From Nitrospirota bacterium (GTDB taxonomy: Bacteria; Nitrospirota; Thermodesulfovibrionia; Thermodesulfovibrionales; UBA6898): a stretch of 64,000 nt of DNA. The stretch spans positions 62,001 through 126,000 of the forward strand of contig JACRLO010000021.1 in NCBI GenBank assembly GCA_016235245.1, given 5' to 3'. The notes beneath the pieces were generated by a model that made no database searches, was not told where the DNA came from, and saw only the letters and a program-made list of their open reading frames with translations. The stretch's first letter is position 1; every line of letters starts with the position of its first letter. Below, piece after piece: positions 1 to 8,696 of this stretch. The translations under genes and the position numbers were made by a program.

Positions 1-4
1 TATC

Positions 5-250
5 TTGAATACGATCAAGCAGGATAAAAGGATCGACATCAGAGGCCTTGTATGTCCTTATACCTTTGTTAAGGTAAAGCTTGCTATGGAATCCATGGAG
101 ACAGGACAGGTCCTTGAGGTCCTGCTTGATTATGAAGAGGCGACCAGGAGCATTCCCAGGTCCATGAAAGAGCATGGACAGAAGGTCCTGAATGTCGTAA
201 AGATAAACGATACTGACTGGGTCTTATCCATAAGAAAGGACAACGATTAA
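5..250 (+). CDS. TusA/SirA-family sulfur carrier-like protein
   Basis: An 81-residue protein of the usual TusA size. The family signature is visible as D-x-R-G-L-x-CP near residues 11-18, with the persulfide-carrying cysteine at about residue 17; the second proline of the classical CPxP is a threonine here (CPYT). TusA-type proteins pass sulfane sulfur to acceptors in tRNA thiolation, molybdopterin or sulfur metabolism. It ends one base before the start of the MoeB/ThiF-like gene, and a JAMM protease follows, so a role in a sulfur-carrier pathway is likely. The start is a TTG at the very edge of the window. An upstream start cannot be excluded because only four bases precede it. Confidence 0.8.
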   Translation: MNTIKQDKRIDIRGLVCPYTFVKVKLAMESMETGQVLEVLLDYEEATRSIPRSMKEHGQKVLNVVKINDTDWVLSIRKDND

Positions 251-1053
251 TGGAATTCACCGAGCAGCAGCTTCAGCGTTACAGCAGACATATCATCCTG
301 CCCGAGGTCGGCGGCCGGGGTCAGGCAAAGATCATCGATGCAAAGGTGGTCATTGTCGGGGCCGGAGGACTTGGATGTCCTGTGGGGTACTACCTGACTG
401 CCGCAGGTGTCGGCACCATAGGTCTGATCGACAATGACGTTGTCGAACTGAGCAACCTCCAGCGGCAGATCGCACATAACGTTCATACCATAGGCATGCT
501 GAAGGTCGAATCGGCAGAAAAGACCTTTAAGGCGCTCAATCCAGACGTCAATATAATTGCCCATAAGGTCAGGATATCAAAAGACAACATCATTGACATT
601 ATCAGGGACTACGATATCGTGGTTGACGGCAGTGACAATTTCCCGACGAGGTATCTGGTCAATGACGCCTGTGTCATGGCAAAAAAACCGTTGGTGAGCG
701 GCGCGATCCTGAAGTTCGAGGGCCAGGTCACGACAATAATTCCCGGAGAAGGTCATTGTTACCGCTGCCTTTTCGAAGAGCCTCCTCCTGCCGGGCTGGT
801 GCCGTCATGCCAGGAAGCCGGCGTATTGGGCGTACTGACCGGAGTTGTCGGAAGTCTTCAGGCAACTGAGGTGCTGAAACTGATACTCGGAAAAGGAGAT
901 CCTTTAAAGAACTCTTTGCTCGTATATGACGCACTGAAGACGACCTTCAGAAAAGTGAAGGTGCCAAAAAATCCCAACTGCGCCATATGCGGTGAACATC
1001 CGACCATCACAGAACTGATCGATTATAACGAAGGGTATTGCTCTCTTCCGTAG
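250..1053 (+). CDS. MoeB/ThiF/HesA-family adenylyltransferase
   Basis: A 267-residue E1-like enzyme that would adenylate the C-terminal Gly-Gly of a ubiquitin-like sulfur carrier. The ATP-binding GAGGLG is at residues 37-42, the D-N-D and N-L-Q-R-Q motifs at 61-73, and a structural zinc site is formed by C170/C173 and C244/C247. C187, in a conserved loop, is a candidate acyl or sulfur-transfer residue. There is no rhodanese domain, so it is MoeB/ThiF-like rather than MOCS3-like. It starts directly after the TusA-like gene and is followed four bases later by a JAMM protease. The carrier protein (ThiS/CysO/MoaD-like) is not in the window and may lie upstream. Confidence 0.88.
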   Translation: MEFTEQQLQRYSRHIILPEVGGRGQAKIIDAKVVIVGAGGLGCPVGYYLTAAGVGTIGLIDNDVVELSNLQRQIAHNVHTIGMLKVESAEKTFKALNPDVNIIAHKVRISKDNIIDIIRDYDIVVDGSDNFPTRYLVNDACVMAKKPLVSGAILKFEGQVTTIIPGEGHCYRCLFEEPPPAGLVPSCQEAGVLGVLTGVVGSLQATEVLKLILGKGDPLKNSLLVYDALKTTFRKVKVPKNPNCAICGEHPTITELIDYNEGYCSLP

Positions 1054-1057
1054 TCCC

Positions 1058-1465
1058 ATGCCTGAACTTCGTATGTCCGGAGAACTCGCTGCGCAGATGC
1101 TAAAGCATTGCAGGGCGGGCTATCCGAATGAGGCATGCGGTATCCTCGCAGGAAAAAGCGGCACGGTGGTAAAGGTCTATCTCATGCCCAATGCTGAGCC
1201 CTCGCCAGTCAGCTACGTTATGGAGCCGAAGGAACAATTCAGGGTGATGCAAGAAATGAGACAGGAAGAATTGTCCATGCTTGCCATATTCCATTCCCAT
1301 CCCCAGTCGCCTGCATATCCTTCTGCAACAGATATCAGACTTGCCTTTTACCAGGATGTCGTCTATGTAATCATTGGACTGACGAATCCTGAATCGCCGG
1401 ATATAAAGGCATATACCATTATTGAAGGTGAAGTAATTGATGCCGCGATAAGGATTTTGGACTGA
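1058..1465 (+). CDS. JAMM/MPN+ (M67) metallopeptidase, Mec-like
   Basis: A 135-residue protein with a full JAMM zinc-protease signature: E25, H-S-H-P at 79-82 and S89/D92. Bacterial stand-alone members such as mycobacterial Mec cleave a cysteine or other product from the C-terminus of a ubiquitin-like sulfur carrier. The adjacent E1-like enzyme and TusA-like carrier support the same kind of job here. The ATG is four bases after the stop of the preceding gene, so the three genes are probably one transcript. The exact substrate (cysteine synthesis or another thiolation route) cannot be told from the sequence. Confidence 0.85.
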   Translation: MPELRMSGELAAQMLKHCRAGYPNEACGILAGKSGTVVKVYLMPNAEPSPVSYVMEPKEQFRVMQEMRQEELSMLAIFHSHPQSPAYPSATDIRLAFYQDVVYVIIGLTNPESPDIKAYTIIEGEVIDAAIRILD

Positions 1466-1507
1466 TCCGATCCCCCGCTTTTTCCCCTGCGCCGGCCTGC
1501 GACAGTA

Positions 1508-1535
1508 TTGACGTTTGCCCGACCATTTGTATAAA
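1508..1535 (+). promoter_or_regulatory. sigma-70 type promoter of the htpX riboswitch transcript
   Basis: TTGACG at 1508-1513 and TATAAA at 1530-1535 are separated by 16 bases. A start about seven bases after the -10 box would begin the transcript just before P1 of the riboswitch at 1545. Confidence 0.7.
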
Positions 1536-1540
1536 ATTAA

Positions 1541-1650
1541 GACTGATAGAGGGGAGTAGCTCCCTGATGGGTTGATTGAGTCGTCAACACGTTCGCTGCG
1601 GCGGGCCGGTTCAATCGGTTATGCAGAATAACAGGCAAGACCTTTATCTC
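1541..1650 (+). ncRNA. yybP-ykoY (Mn2+-sensing) riboswitch aptamer
   Basis: The conserved landmarks of the yybP-ykoY family occur in order: GGGGAGTAGC at 1551-1560, GTCGTCAACA near 1580-1589, and GGCAAGACCTTT at 1634-1645. P1 forms between GATAGAGG (1545-1552) and CCTTTATC (1641-1648), with one G-U pair. Known members bind Mn2+ between two docked loops and control Mn exporters, TerC-type and related membrane proteins. Here the downstream gene is htpX. The 3' strand of P1 is also the 5' strand of an intrinsic terminator, so ligand binding should promote read-through. Family assignment is by recognised motif; a covariance-model search was not run. Confidence 0.88.
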
Positions 1651-1697
1651 GGCTCGTGAGTCAGTTGAATTCACCGGGGCGGGATAAGGGTTTTTTT
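1640..1697 (+). terminator. riboswitch-controlled intrinsic terminator upstream of htpX
   Basis: ACCTTTATCTC (1640-1650) pairs with GGGATAAGGGT (1681-1691), with two G-U pairs, and is followed by a run of seven T (1691-1697). The 5' arm overlaps the 3' strand of riboswitch P1 (1641-1648), so P1 and terminator cannot form together. This predicts an ON switch: aptamer folded, terminator disrupted. Confidence 0.82.
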
Positions 1698-1720
1698 CAT
1701 GGTGCAATAAGGAGGCAACT

Positions 1721-2563
1721 ATGAATGTAATGAAGACAGTGATGCTTATGGTGCTGCTTACAATGCTTCTGGTATTTGGAGGGGCAGCAGTCGGTGGTCA
1801 GTCAGGCATGACCATTGCCCTTGTTATGGCGGGTGTTATGAACTTTGTCTCTTATTTCTTTAGTGACAAGATCGTCCTGAAAATGTACAGGGCGCAGCAG
1901 GTGACTGAGTCTGAAGCCCCTGTGCTCTACAGGATCGTAAGGACCCTGTCACAGAAGGCAGGCATGCCGATGCCAAAGGTCTATATTATCCCTGATGATT
2001 CGCCGAATGCCTTTGCAACCGGCAGAAATCCCAACCATGCTGCAGTCGCCGCAACTGAGGGGATCATGCGCATTCTGAGCGAAGAGGAGCTTTCAGGCGT
2101 CATGGCCCATGAGCTTGCTCATGTAAAGCACCGGGATATTCTGATCGGGACTATCGCTGCGACCATGGCCGGTGCTATCAGTTATCTCGGCCATATGGCC
2201 ATGTTTTTCGGCGGAAGGCACGATGACGATGAGGGAGGCAGCCCTATTGCAGGAATTGCCATGATGATCCTTGCTCCTATTGCGGCAATGCTGATACAGA
2301 TGGCCATATCCAGGTCCCGGGAATATGCGGCAGATGCCGGAGGAGCGCAGCTGCAGGGCAATCCCATGTCACTTGCCAATGCACTCAGAAAGCTTGAGGC
2401 AGGCGCTCAGGCAATCCCGATGGATGCGACGCCTGCAACATCTCATATGATGATCGTAAGTCCTCTCACCGGAGGTTCCTTTATGAGGCTTTTCAGCACG
2501 CACCCTCCTGTTGAGGAACGGATAGCCCGCCTTCAGGCGATGAGGACAGGTTCCTCTCAATAA
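1721..2563 (+). CDS. htpX: HtpX-family M48 membrane zinc metalloprotease
   Basis: A 280-residue inner-membrane protease involved in quality control of membrane proteins. Two hydrophobic segments lie at about residues 5-25 and 28-46. The HExxH zinc motif (HELAH) is at 130-134, further hydrophobic segments are at about 145-165 and 172-195, and the third zinc ligand region (REYAAD) follows. The length is typical. The ATG has a clear GGAGG eight bases upstream. A Mn2+ riboswitch with a terminator precedes it and an intrinsic terminator follows, so it is a self-contained, riboswitch-controlled unit. Confidence 0.95.
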   Translation: MNVMKTVMLMVLLTMLLVFGGAAVGGQSGMTIALVMAGVMNFVSYFFSDKIVLKMYRAQQVTESEAPVLYRIVRTLSQKAGMPMPKVYIIPDDSPNAFATGRNPNHAAVAATEGIMRILSEEELSGVMAHELAHVKHRDILIGTIAATMAGAISYLGHMAMFFGGRHDDDEGGSPIAGIAMMILAPIAAMLIQMAISRSREYAADAGGAQLQGNPMSLANALRKLEAGAQAIPMDATPATSHMMIVSPLTGGSFMRLFSTHPPVEERIARLQAMRTGSSQ

Positions 2564-2590
2564 GTCGGACCCTGAAAGAAGTCTGAATAG

Positions 2591-2622
2591 AAAACCCTGC
2601 ACCATAAACTGCAGGGTTTTTT
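2591..2622 (+). terminator. intrinsic terminator after htpX
   Basis: AAAACCCTGCA and TGCAGGGTTTT form an 11-bp stem with an eight-base loop, and the T-run continues for two more bases. It separates htpX from purC. Because A and T tracts flank the GC core it could also work on the opposite strand. Confidence 0.85.
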
Positions 2623-2711
2623 ATGGCCGGAATGCGTCGCCGCAGGTGAAGCGAAAAAGAGCCCGGTTGAGGTAAAATGTATTCTTCAAAAAATCGTTTA
2701 AGGAGAAAGCA

Positions 2712-3590
2712 ATGAGCAATGTTCTATTGAAGACCGAGATGCCGGATATAACGTTCCTGAGAAAAGGAAAGGTGAGGGACATATATGAGGTTGGGGACTA
2801 TCTCCTCCTGATCGCTTCTGACAGGATATCAGCCTTTGATGTGGTCCTCCCTAACGGCATACCGGGCAAGGGCAGGCTGCTTACCCAGATATCTTTGTAT
2901 TGGTTCAGCCAGATGCAGGATATTATCAATAATCACATAGTAGCGACCGAGGTGAAGGACTACCCTTCAGTATGTCATAAATATGCGGAACAGCTTGAAG
3001 GCAGGAGCATGCTGGTAAAAAAGGCAAAGCCGATGCCTGTGGAATGTATTGTGAGAGGATATCTTTCCGGGTCAGGCTGGAAGGAATACAAAAAAAGCGG
3101 CACCGTCTGCTCCATGAAACTGCCGGAAGGACTGGTAGAGTCGTCGAAACTTGCTGAACCAATCTTTACGCCAAGCACCAAGGCAGATGAAGGGCATGAT
3201 ATGAATATCTCCTTTGAGGAGATGATCAAGATAGTAGGCAAGGATATGGGAGAAAAGCTGAGGGATGTGAGTCTGCAGGTCTACACCAAGGCGCGTGATC
3301 TCGCAGAAAAAAAAGGCATCATCATAGCTGACACCAAGTTCGAGTTCGGCATGTTCAATGACGAACTGATTCTGATCGACGAGGTGCTTACCCCTGATTC
3401 TTCCCGCTTCTGGTCTGCCAAAAACTATCAGCCCGGCAAGGGACAGGACAGCTATGACAAGCAGATCATCAGGGACTATCTCCTGAGCCTGGACTGGGAC
3501 CAGACCTATCCCGGCCCTGTGCTGCCTGATGAGATCATCGATAAGGCAATTGCACGATATAAGGAGATCTACGAGATCATTACGGGGTAG
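2712..3590 (+). CDS. purC: phosphoribosylaminoimidazole-succinocarboxamide synthase
   Basis: SAICAR synthetase of 292 residues, the ATP-dependent ligation of aspartate to CAIR in purine synthesis. It shows the family features G-K-V-R-D-x-Y near the N-terminus, the S-D-R-I-S-A-F-D segment, the [11 protein letters not shown] motif and the [11 protein letters not shown] motif towards the C-terminus. The length fits the longer yeast-like or bacterial class rather than the 240-residue E. coli form. AAGGAG lies seven bases before the ATG. No other pur gene is nearby. Confidence 0.95.
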   Translation: MSNVLLKTEMPDITFLRKGKVRDIYEVGDYLLLIASDRISAFDVVLPNGIPGKGRLLTQISLYWFSQMQDIINNHIVATEVKDYPSVCHKYAEQLEGRSMLVKKAKPMPVECIVRGYLSGSGWKEYKKSGTVCSMKLPEGLVESSKLAEPIFTPSTKADEGHDMNISFEEMIKIVGKDMGEKLRDVSLQVYTKARDLAEKKGIIIADTKFEFGMFNDELILIDEVLTPDSSRFWSAKNYQPGKGQDSYDKQIIRDYLLSLDWDQTYPGPVLPDEIIDKAIARYKEIYEIITG

Positions 3591-3637
3591 GGCACACAGT
3601 GCCAAACCTGAGTATCCCCAACAATACCTAATTGCAG

Positions 3638-4567
3638 ATGAGTAGAACGCTGACCGATCAACTGTCCCATTGTGAATGCTGTCCGCGCAGATGCGGAGTG
3701 GACCGGATTATCGGAAAGACCGGTTTTTGCGGTGTCAGTTCAGACATTCTGGTTTCACATGCAGGCCTGCATTTTGGAGAAGAACCGCCCATCTCAGGAA
3801 CAAGAGGTTCAGGCACCATTTTTTTCAGCGGCTGCAATCTTCGCTGCGTGTTCTGCCAGAATTATCAGATAAGCCAGGATTTTCAGCAGGGACATTCCAG
3901 GACTCACTCTGAAGATGAACTGGTATCTGAAATGCTGTTCCTTCAGGATGCCGGCGCACATAATATCAATTTTGTCTCGCCTTCTCATATGATCTTTCAG
4001 ATGGCTGATGCGATAAAAAGCGCCAGGCAAAAAGGTCTCTTTGTCCCTGTTGTCTATAATTCCAACGGGTATGATTCAGTAGAAGCACTCCGGCAGATAC
4101 GGGGTCTTGTTGATATTTATCTTCCGGATATCAACTATCTGGACAACAGCCTTGGAAAGCAGTTTTCTTCGGTGGATGACTATGCAGATATTGTTCCCGA
4201 TGTGCTCTGGGAAATGCTGGATCAGACAGGCAGCCTGAAAATGGATGGTGGCGGCATAGCCATGCGTGGGTTGCTGGTACGGCATCTGGTATTGCCCGGG
4301 CAATTGGACAACAGCCGGAACTGTCTCAGGTCCCTGGCGGATTTGTCGCCGGATATTCATGTCAGCATTATGTCGCAGTATTCTCCTCAATATAAGGTAG
4401 GCGCTTATCCCGGAATAGACCGTACATTGACAGAAGATGAATATGATGAGATTACGGACTATGCGCTCGGCCTTGGTCTGAAGAATTCCTTTATACAAGA
4501 GCTCAGCAGCCAGGATCATTACCTGCCTGATTTTGATCGGGGAAGTCCTTTCGACCCTGCTTCCTAA
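3638..4567 (+). CDS. PflX-like radical SAM protein (COG1313 type)
   Basis: A radical SAM protein of about 309 residues. The SAM-cluster motif C-N-L-R-C-V-F-C (CX3CX2C) is at about residues 66-73. It is preceded by a cysteine-rich N-terminus (C-E-C-C-P-R-R-C-G-V) typical of the PflX group, which resembles pyruvate formate-lyase activases but has no assigned substrate. No glycyl-radical enzyme is encoded nearby, so a PFL-activase role is not supported here. The ATG at 3638 is preferred; an in-frame TTG lies six bases upstream, and neither has a good ribosome-binding site. Confidence 0.8.
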   Translation: MSRTLTDQLSHCECCPRRCGVDRIIGKTGFCGVSSDILVSHAGLHFGEEPPISGTRGSGTIFFSGCNLRCVFCQNYQISQDFQQGHSRTHSEDELVSEMLFLQDAGAHNINFVSPSHMIFQMADAIKSARQKGLFVPVVYNSNGYDSVEALRQIRGLVDIYLPDINYLDNSLGKQFSSVDDYADIVPDVLWEMLDQTGSLKMDGGGIAMRGLLVRHLVLPGQLDNSRNCLRSLADLSPDIHVSIMSQYSPQYKVGAYPGIDRTLTEDEYDEITDYALGLGLKNSFIQELSSQDHYLPDFDRGSPFDPAS

Positions 4568-4694
4568 GGAGTTGCCCGATTTAGCCCTTGCGAGCAGGCT
4601 GCAGTAATCTTTTGTGTGCTCATAGCAATCATTACAGAAATGTTCCGGATCCAGCGCATCATTTTCCAGTGCTTTCACGAAAGACGACAAACCC
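4568..4694. other. gap with a short cysteine-containing reading frame on the minus strand
   Basis: The gap between the PflX-like gene and the convergent kinase gene carries, on the minus strand, a TTG at 4690 only four bases after the kinase stop codon. From there about 44 residues look protein-like, with C-x2-C and a third cysteine eight residues later, and a motif LARAKSGNS. The frame then runs on antisense to the PflX-like gene down to 4076, where it is not convincing. This may be a small coupled gene or a truncated remnant. Confidence 0.3.
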
Positions 4695-7655
4695 CTACGA
4701 AAGGAAGAGACTCAGGCAGTGCTTCAGTTCATCGAGCTTATACGGTTTGTTCAGAACCGCTGAAAAACCATAGGCACGATAATCTGCGATCACCGCACTG
4801 TCCGCATATCCGCTTGATACCACTGCCTTGATAGTAGGCTCAATTTCCCGGAGCATGGCTATCGCCTCCTGTCCGCCCATTCCACCCTTTACCGTCAGAT
4901 CAAGGATCACCAGATCAAATGGCCTGCCTGCCTCCCTGGCCTGCCCGAATAGCTCTATTGCCCGTCTGCCGTCCTCTGCTCCCTCCACCTCATGGCCAAG
5001 CGCTCCGATCATCTCTCTTGCAACGTTTCTCACAATATCCTCATCGTCCATCAGAAGCACCCGGCCCTTTTTTGACGACAGCGTCGTCGATGCAGGTGAC
5101 TCGGTCTCGACCGCTGCCCCCATCGACGCAGGAAGATAGATCGAAAATACCGTACCCCGGTCTACCTCCGAGCTAACCTCGATTAACCCGCCGTGGTTCT
5201 TTATGATCGAATACGATGTTGCCAGACCAAGGCCGCTTCCCTTCTGCTTCGTCGTAAAGTAAGGATCAAAGATCTTCGTCACGTTCTGAGCGGATATCCC
5301 TGTGCCCGTATCCTGTATGTCAATGCATACGAACCTTCCCCCTTCCGGCAGCCTTGCGTTGTCTTTTGCCCTGATATCCATATTCCTGGCCGAGATCGTT
5401 ACCGTGCCTCTCCCTGCCATAGCCTCATTTGCATTCAGCACAATGTTCTGCAGCACCTGCGCAAGCTGCCCGGCATCAGCCTCCACTGCCCAAAGATCAG
5501 AAACAATATTCAGGCGATAGTCTGTATGGGAACCGCTCAGGGCAAATTTTACAGCGTTTTCGATCGTCGGTTCGAGCCGGATCAACTTCTTCAGCGGCTT
5601 ACCGCCCTTGGAGAACGTCAGAAGCTGCGTTGTCAGATTTACCGACATATGGAGCGCTTCTTCAGCCTGCGCCAGCATGGCCAGAGACTTTTCCTTCTCG
5701 TCATGGGTGATCTTTGCCATCGAAATATACCCAAATACCCCCTGAAGCAGGTTGTTAAAGTCATGGGCTATGCCGCCGGCAAGCGTCCCGATCGATTCGA
5801 GTTTCTGCGTCTTGAGCCGCTCTTCTTCAAGAAGATGCTTCTCCGTGATGTTGTTGATCACCTCGATAACAGAAGTCACAACACCTGAATCATCCTTGAT
5901 CGGAAAGGCCTTGGTCTCTACATACAGGATATTACCGCTCATATCCTTATGGCGGTGCAGCGCCGTATGGAGCGTGCCTGTCTCAAATGCCCGGCGTGTT
6001 GCGCATTCTTCCCCCGCCTCAAAACAGGGTTTGTCAGACTTATGGGATATCTCATAGCAGTGTTTACCAATGACGATATGGTCACTGCCTCCTACCTGGC
6101 TGCAATACGCCTTGTTGGCCGTCAGTATACGGTAGTCCCGGTCTATCACGATAAACCCCTCGTCTACCGTATCAAGTATGCTCCGGATGAACTGCTCGCT
6201 CTGTCGCAACGCCTCTTCGGATAGCCTGCGGTCCGTGATGTCCTGCCAGATTGCATACAAAACCGTTTCACCGTCCATGACAATCGGACGGGTGATGACA
6301 TGGTGATACCTGATCTCGCCCAGTTTGGTTTTATGTCTGACGTCAAAGGTCGCCCCTCCGGCCTCAATTACCTGCTCGGTGCGGTCCAGTATTTCTGTGG
6401 GACTTTTATCAGGGTCTATGTCGGAGATGCTTAGCCGAGAAAACTCTTCCCGGGTATAACCCAGCTGGCCACAGGCCACGTCATTGAACTGTATGATCTT
6501 ATTGGAGAGGTCAACAATAACTATGCCGTCCGGAGACTGTTCGAAAAGAGTGCGATAGCGTTGTTCACTCTGTCGTAGCGCCGCTTCCCTTGCGGCAATA
6601 TCATCAGCCATGCGGTCAACCGTTAAAGCCAATTCTCCCAATTCCCCGCCTTTAATCAGGTCGGAAACTCTGCCCTTCACAATGCCTTTAGACAGACGCC
6701 CGGAATGCGTCTTTAAAAGTGCAACGCGGTCTGCAATCGAACGTTTGCCAATGATCCAGGCCACATAAAGCATACAAGAAAAAATTATCAGGATTAACAT
6801 AAAGTGTTTGAGAAGTGTTCTGTTTACATTTGCCATGACCAGATCATAGGGTATCCCGACCCGTACATACATATACGGTTTATCTTCTCCCTTCAGGATC
6901 AGCTTGCGATAGGCTATTATCCGTTTTGTCCCGTCATGCGAAATGCTTATTAACGTATCTGCTATAGCACCTCTCTTCATTTGTTCGATGGCCTTTTCTT
7001 CAAAATGCTCACCGATATATTTGTCAAAGCCCATTCCGAGCACCACCCCGTTATGGTCCAGCAATACATAACTGGTATCTTTCGGCCATTCAATATGCTC
7101 CATAAGCTTTTTGTGATACCCGAGGTCTACGCCAAGGATGATAACCCCGCTTATTTCGTCTTTGCTGTTTTTATAAGGATAGTAGAATGAGAGGACCTGC
7201 TTGCCGGAATACTGCCCCTTCTTATATTGGCCTGCGGTAAAATGTCCGAGTGCAAGGGCTTTATTAAAGGATTCCCGGTCGGTTATGGTCATGCCTTTTG
7301 TCGGAATGGCCGACGCCCAGATATCTCCGTTTCGATCTGTTATGAATATGGTGGTATACTGCGGGTTCAGCTTTATTGCCTCGGCAAGAGCGGTCTGGAC
7401 CTTGGGTATATTCCGCCGGTCTACCTCCGGCATACTGCTAAGCGCATACAACAGTTGCTCCGCGGACGCAACAAGAGACTGCTGCTGGACTTCAACTAAT
7501 ACGGCAAGCGCCTTAACCTCCTGTTTGGCATGGTTTATTTCTTCAGCTCTCTGCTGTATTCCGGAATATGCGATTATGGAAAAGGCCAACAAAACAATGA
7601 TGGATACCATGAGCAGCAACTGTACCCTGATCGGCAGTTCAACAAGTTTAATCAT
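4695..7655 (-). CDS. hybrid sensor histidine kinase (Cache-HAMP-PAS-PAS-HisKA-HATPase-REC)
   Basis: A membrane sensor kinase of about 986 residues. One transmembrane helix lies near residues 12-32 and another near 285-305, enclosing an extracytoplasmic dCache-like sensor. HAMP, two PAS domains, and HisKA with the phospho-accepting histidine in G-G-I-A-H-D-F-N-N-L-L follow. Next are an HATPase with D-T-G-T-G-I and G-S-G-L-G-L-A motifs and a C-terminal receiver with aspartate in V-I-L-D-L and lysine in L-N-K-P-Y. The ATG at 7655 has GAGG five bases upstream; an in-frame GTG at 7670 is less likely. No partner response regulator is adjacent, and the ligand is unknown. Confidence 0.92.
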   Translation of the reverse strand: MIKLVELPIRVQLLLMVSIIVLLAFSIIAYSGIQQRAEEINHAKQEVKALAVLVEVQQQSLVASAEQLLYALSSMPEVDRRNIPKVQTALAEAIKLNPQYTTIFITDRNGDIWASAIPTKGMTITDRESFNKALALGHFTAGQYKKGQYSGKQVLSFYYPYKNSKDEISGVIILGVDLGYHKKLMEHIEWPKDTSYVLLDHNGVVLGMGFDKYIGEHFEEKAIEQMKRGAIADTLISISHDGTKRIIAYRKLILKGEDKPYMYVRVGIPYDLVMANVNRTLLKHFMLILIIFSCMLYVAWIIGKRSIADRVALLKTHSGRLSKGIVKGRVSDLIKGGELGELALTVDRMADDIAAREAALRQSEQRYRTLFEQSPDGIVIVDLSNKIIQFNDVACGQLGYTREEFSRLSISDIDPDKSPTEILDRTEQVIEAGGATFDVRHKTKLGEIRYHHVITRPIVMDGETVLYAIWQDITDRRLSEEALRQSEQFIRSILDTVDEGFIVIDRDYRILTANKAYCSQVGGSDHIVIGKHCYEISHKSDKPCFEAGEECATRRAFETGTLHTALHRHKDMSGNILYVETKAFPIKDDSGVVTSVIEVINNITEKHLLEEERLKTQKLESIGTLAGGIAHDFNNLLQGVFGYISMAKITHDEKEKSLAMLAQAEEALHMSVNLTTQLLTFSKGGKPLKKLIRLEPTIENAVKFALSGSHTDYRLNIVSDLWAVEADAGQLAQVLQNIVLNANEAMAGRGTVTISARNMDIRAKDNARLPEGGRFVCIDIQDTGTGISAQNVTKIFDPYFTTKQKGSGLGLATSYSIIKNHGGLIEVSSEVDRGTVFSIYLPASMGAAVETESPASTTLSSKKGRVLLMDDEDIVRNVAREMIGALGHEVEGAEDGRRAIELFGQAREAGRPFDLVILDLTVKGGMGGQEAIAMLREIEPTIKAVVSSGYADSAVIADYRAYGFSAVLNKPYKLDELKHCLSLFLS

Positions 7656-7844
7656 GAGATCCTCGACCACTCACAAAAGTAATTCTCCTGATCACAAGAA
7701 ACGTTCGATACTTTGCACGCTCTCCGTACTGCATTATGATGATTATGATAGCACATACAAAAATGATGGCGGTACCTGATGATCAATCGGGGGTCAATGG
7801 TTCGGGTCAACGGCAGTTCAGGAAGGAAATACCCGGGAGCAGGG

Positions 7845-8597
7845 CTACTTCCCGGATTTGCCCAGGAGCAGACCGATATATTTATTGATCGGGTTGCCTC
7901 TTTTGAGAAACGGCACAGGCGGTTTTTTTCTTGAGCCGAGCTTCTTCATCTCCCACAATATATCGTTATTCTCCGGGTCACTCTTGAGGCCCTGCTGAAA
8001 GGCCTTGATCGTTTCAGACTTGCGGCCGGCCTTCAGATAAGCCCTTCCAAGGTTCAGGTAAAAGACCGGATAGAAGAATTCGCTGCCAAAAGGCATGGCG
8101 GTATTGAGCGCTTTTATGGCGTTTTCGCAGATGGCAATGCCCTCTCTGGTATTGTTTTCGACAATGGCAATGAGACAGCCATAGTAGGACAGGAGAAAGG
8201 CGTCGGTGGGATAGCTTTCAAGGCCTTCCCGCAGCATATCGAGGGCCTGCCTCCCTTTTCCGCGCCGCAGCAGTTGCTGCACCTCGGAGAAGTATTCGGC
8301 CTTAAGCTTCTGCTTTTTCGATTGATCGGCGATAAAACTGGCAATAGCAGCCTTATGATGCTTATCCATTAAGTCGGTCAGCCGTGCATCAAGGTCTTTG
8401 ATCTTTAAGAGATGGGCATAATCGGATTTTCTCGACGCGAGAATTTCACCCTTGAGAAAGACATTCGTTATGATCTTGCAGGACTTTCTTCCCATATCCT
8501 CAGTCTGGACGTGATAGGTCACATCGTCCACCGAGATATTGCTGCTGAGTTCATGCGCATGTCTCGACGTGATTGCGATCTTTGTCTTGTCAGTCAT
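7845..8597 (-). CDS. TPR-repeat protein of unknown function
   Basis: A 250-residue soluble protein without signal peptide. The first ~75 residues form a beta-rich module (Y-H-V-Q-T-E-D then ILASRKSDY) that recurs in delta-proteobacterial and Nitrospirota TPR proteins, by recollection of the pattern. Residues ~100-215 carry at least two or three tetratricopeptide repeats (for example N-L-G-R-A-Y-L-K-A-G-R), followed by a basic tail. TPR proteins are usually protein-interaction scaffolds; no partner can be named. A possible -10 box, TACAAT at 8604-8609 on the minus strand, ends six bases before the ATG, suggesting a leaderless message. Confidence 0.82.
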   Translation of the reverse strand: MTDKTKIAITSRHAHELSSNISVDDVTYHVQTEDMGRKSCKIITNVFLKGEILASRKSDYAHLLKIKDLDARLTDLMDKHHKAAIASFIADQSKKQKLKAEYFSEVQQLLRRGKGRQALDMLREGLESYPTDAFLLSYYGCLIAIVENNTREGIAICENAIKALNTAMPFGSEFFYPVFYLNLGRAYLKAGRKSETIKAFQQGLKSDPENNDILWEMKKLGSRKKPPVPFLKRGNPINKYIGLLLGKSGK

Positions 8598-8696
8598 GAT
8601 CTCATTGTATCAAAATTCAGAAAATAAAATAGCATTTCTCATCAGTTGCAGAGCTTTATTGCGGGATCATTGTCTGTGGCAGGAGGCAGCAATGAG

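Noticed and set aside
4076-4567. Continuation of the 4690 minus-strand frame across the PflX-like gene
   Set aside because: Beyond about residue 44 it is antisense to a well-conserved radical SAM gene and loses protein-like character; only the first part is kept as a weak candidate.
5193-5888. 231-residue plus-strand reading frame inside the kinase gene
   Set aside because: Antisense to the HisKA and HATPase regions; no domain features.
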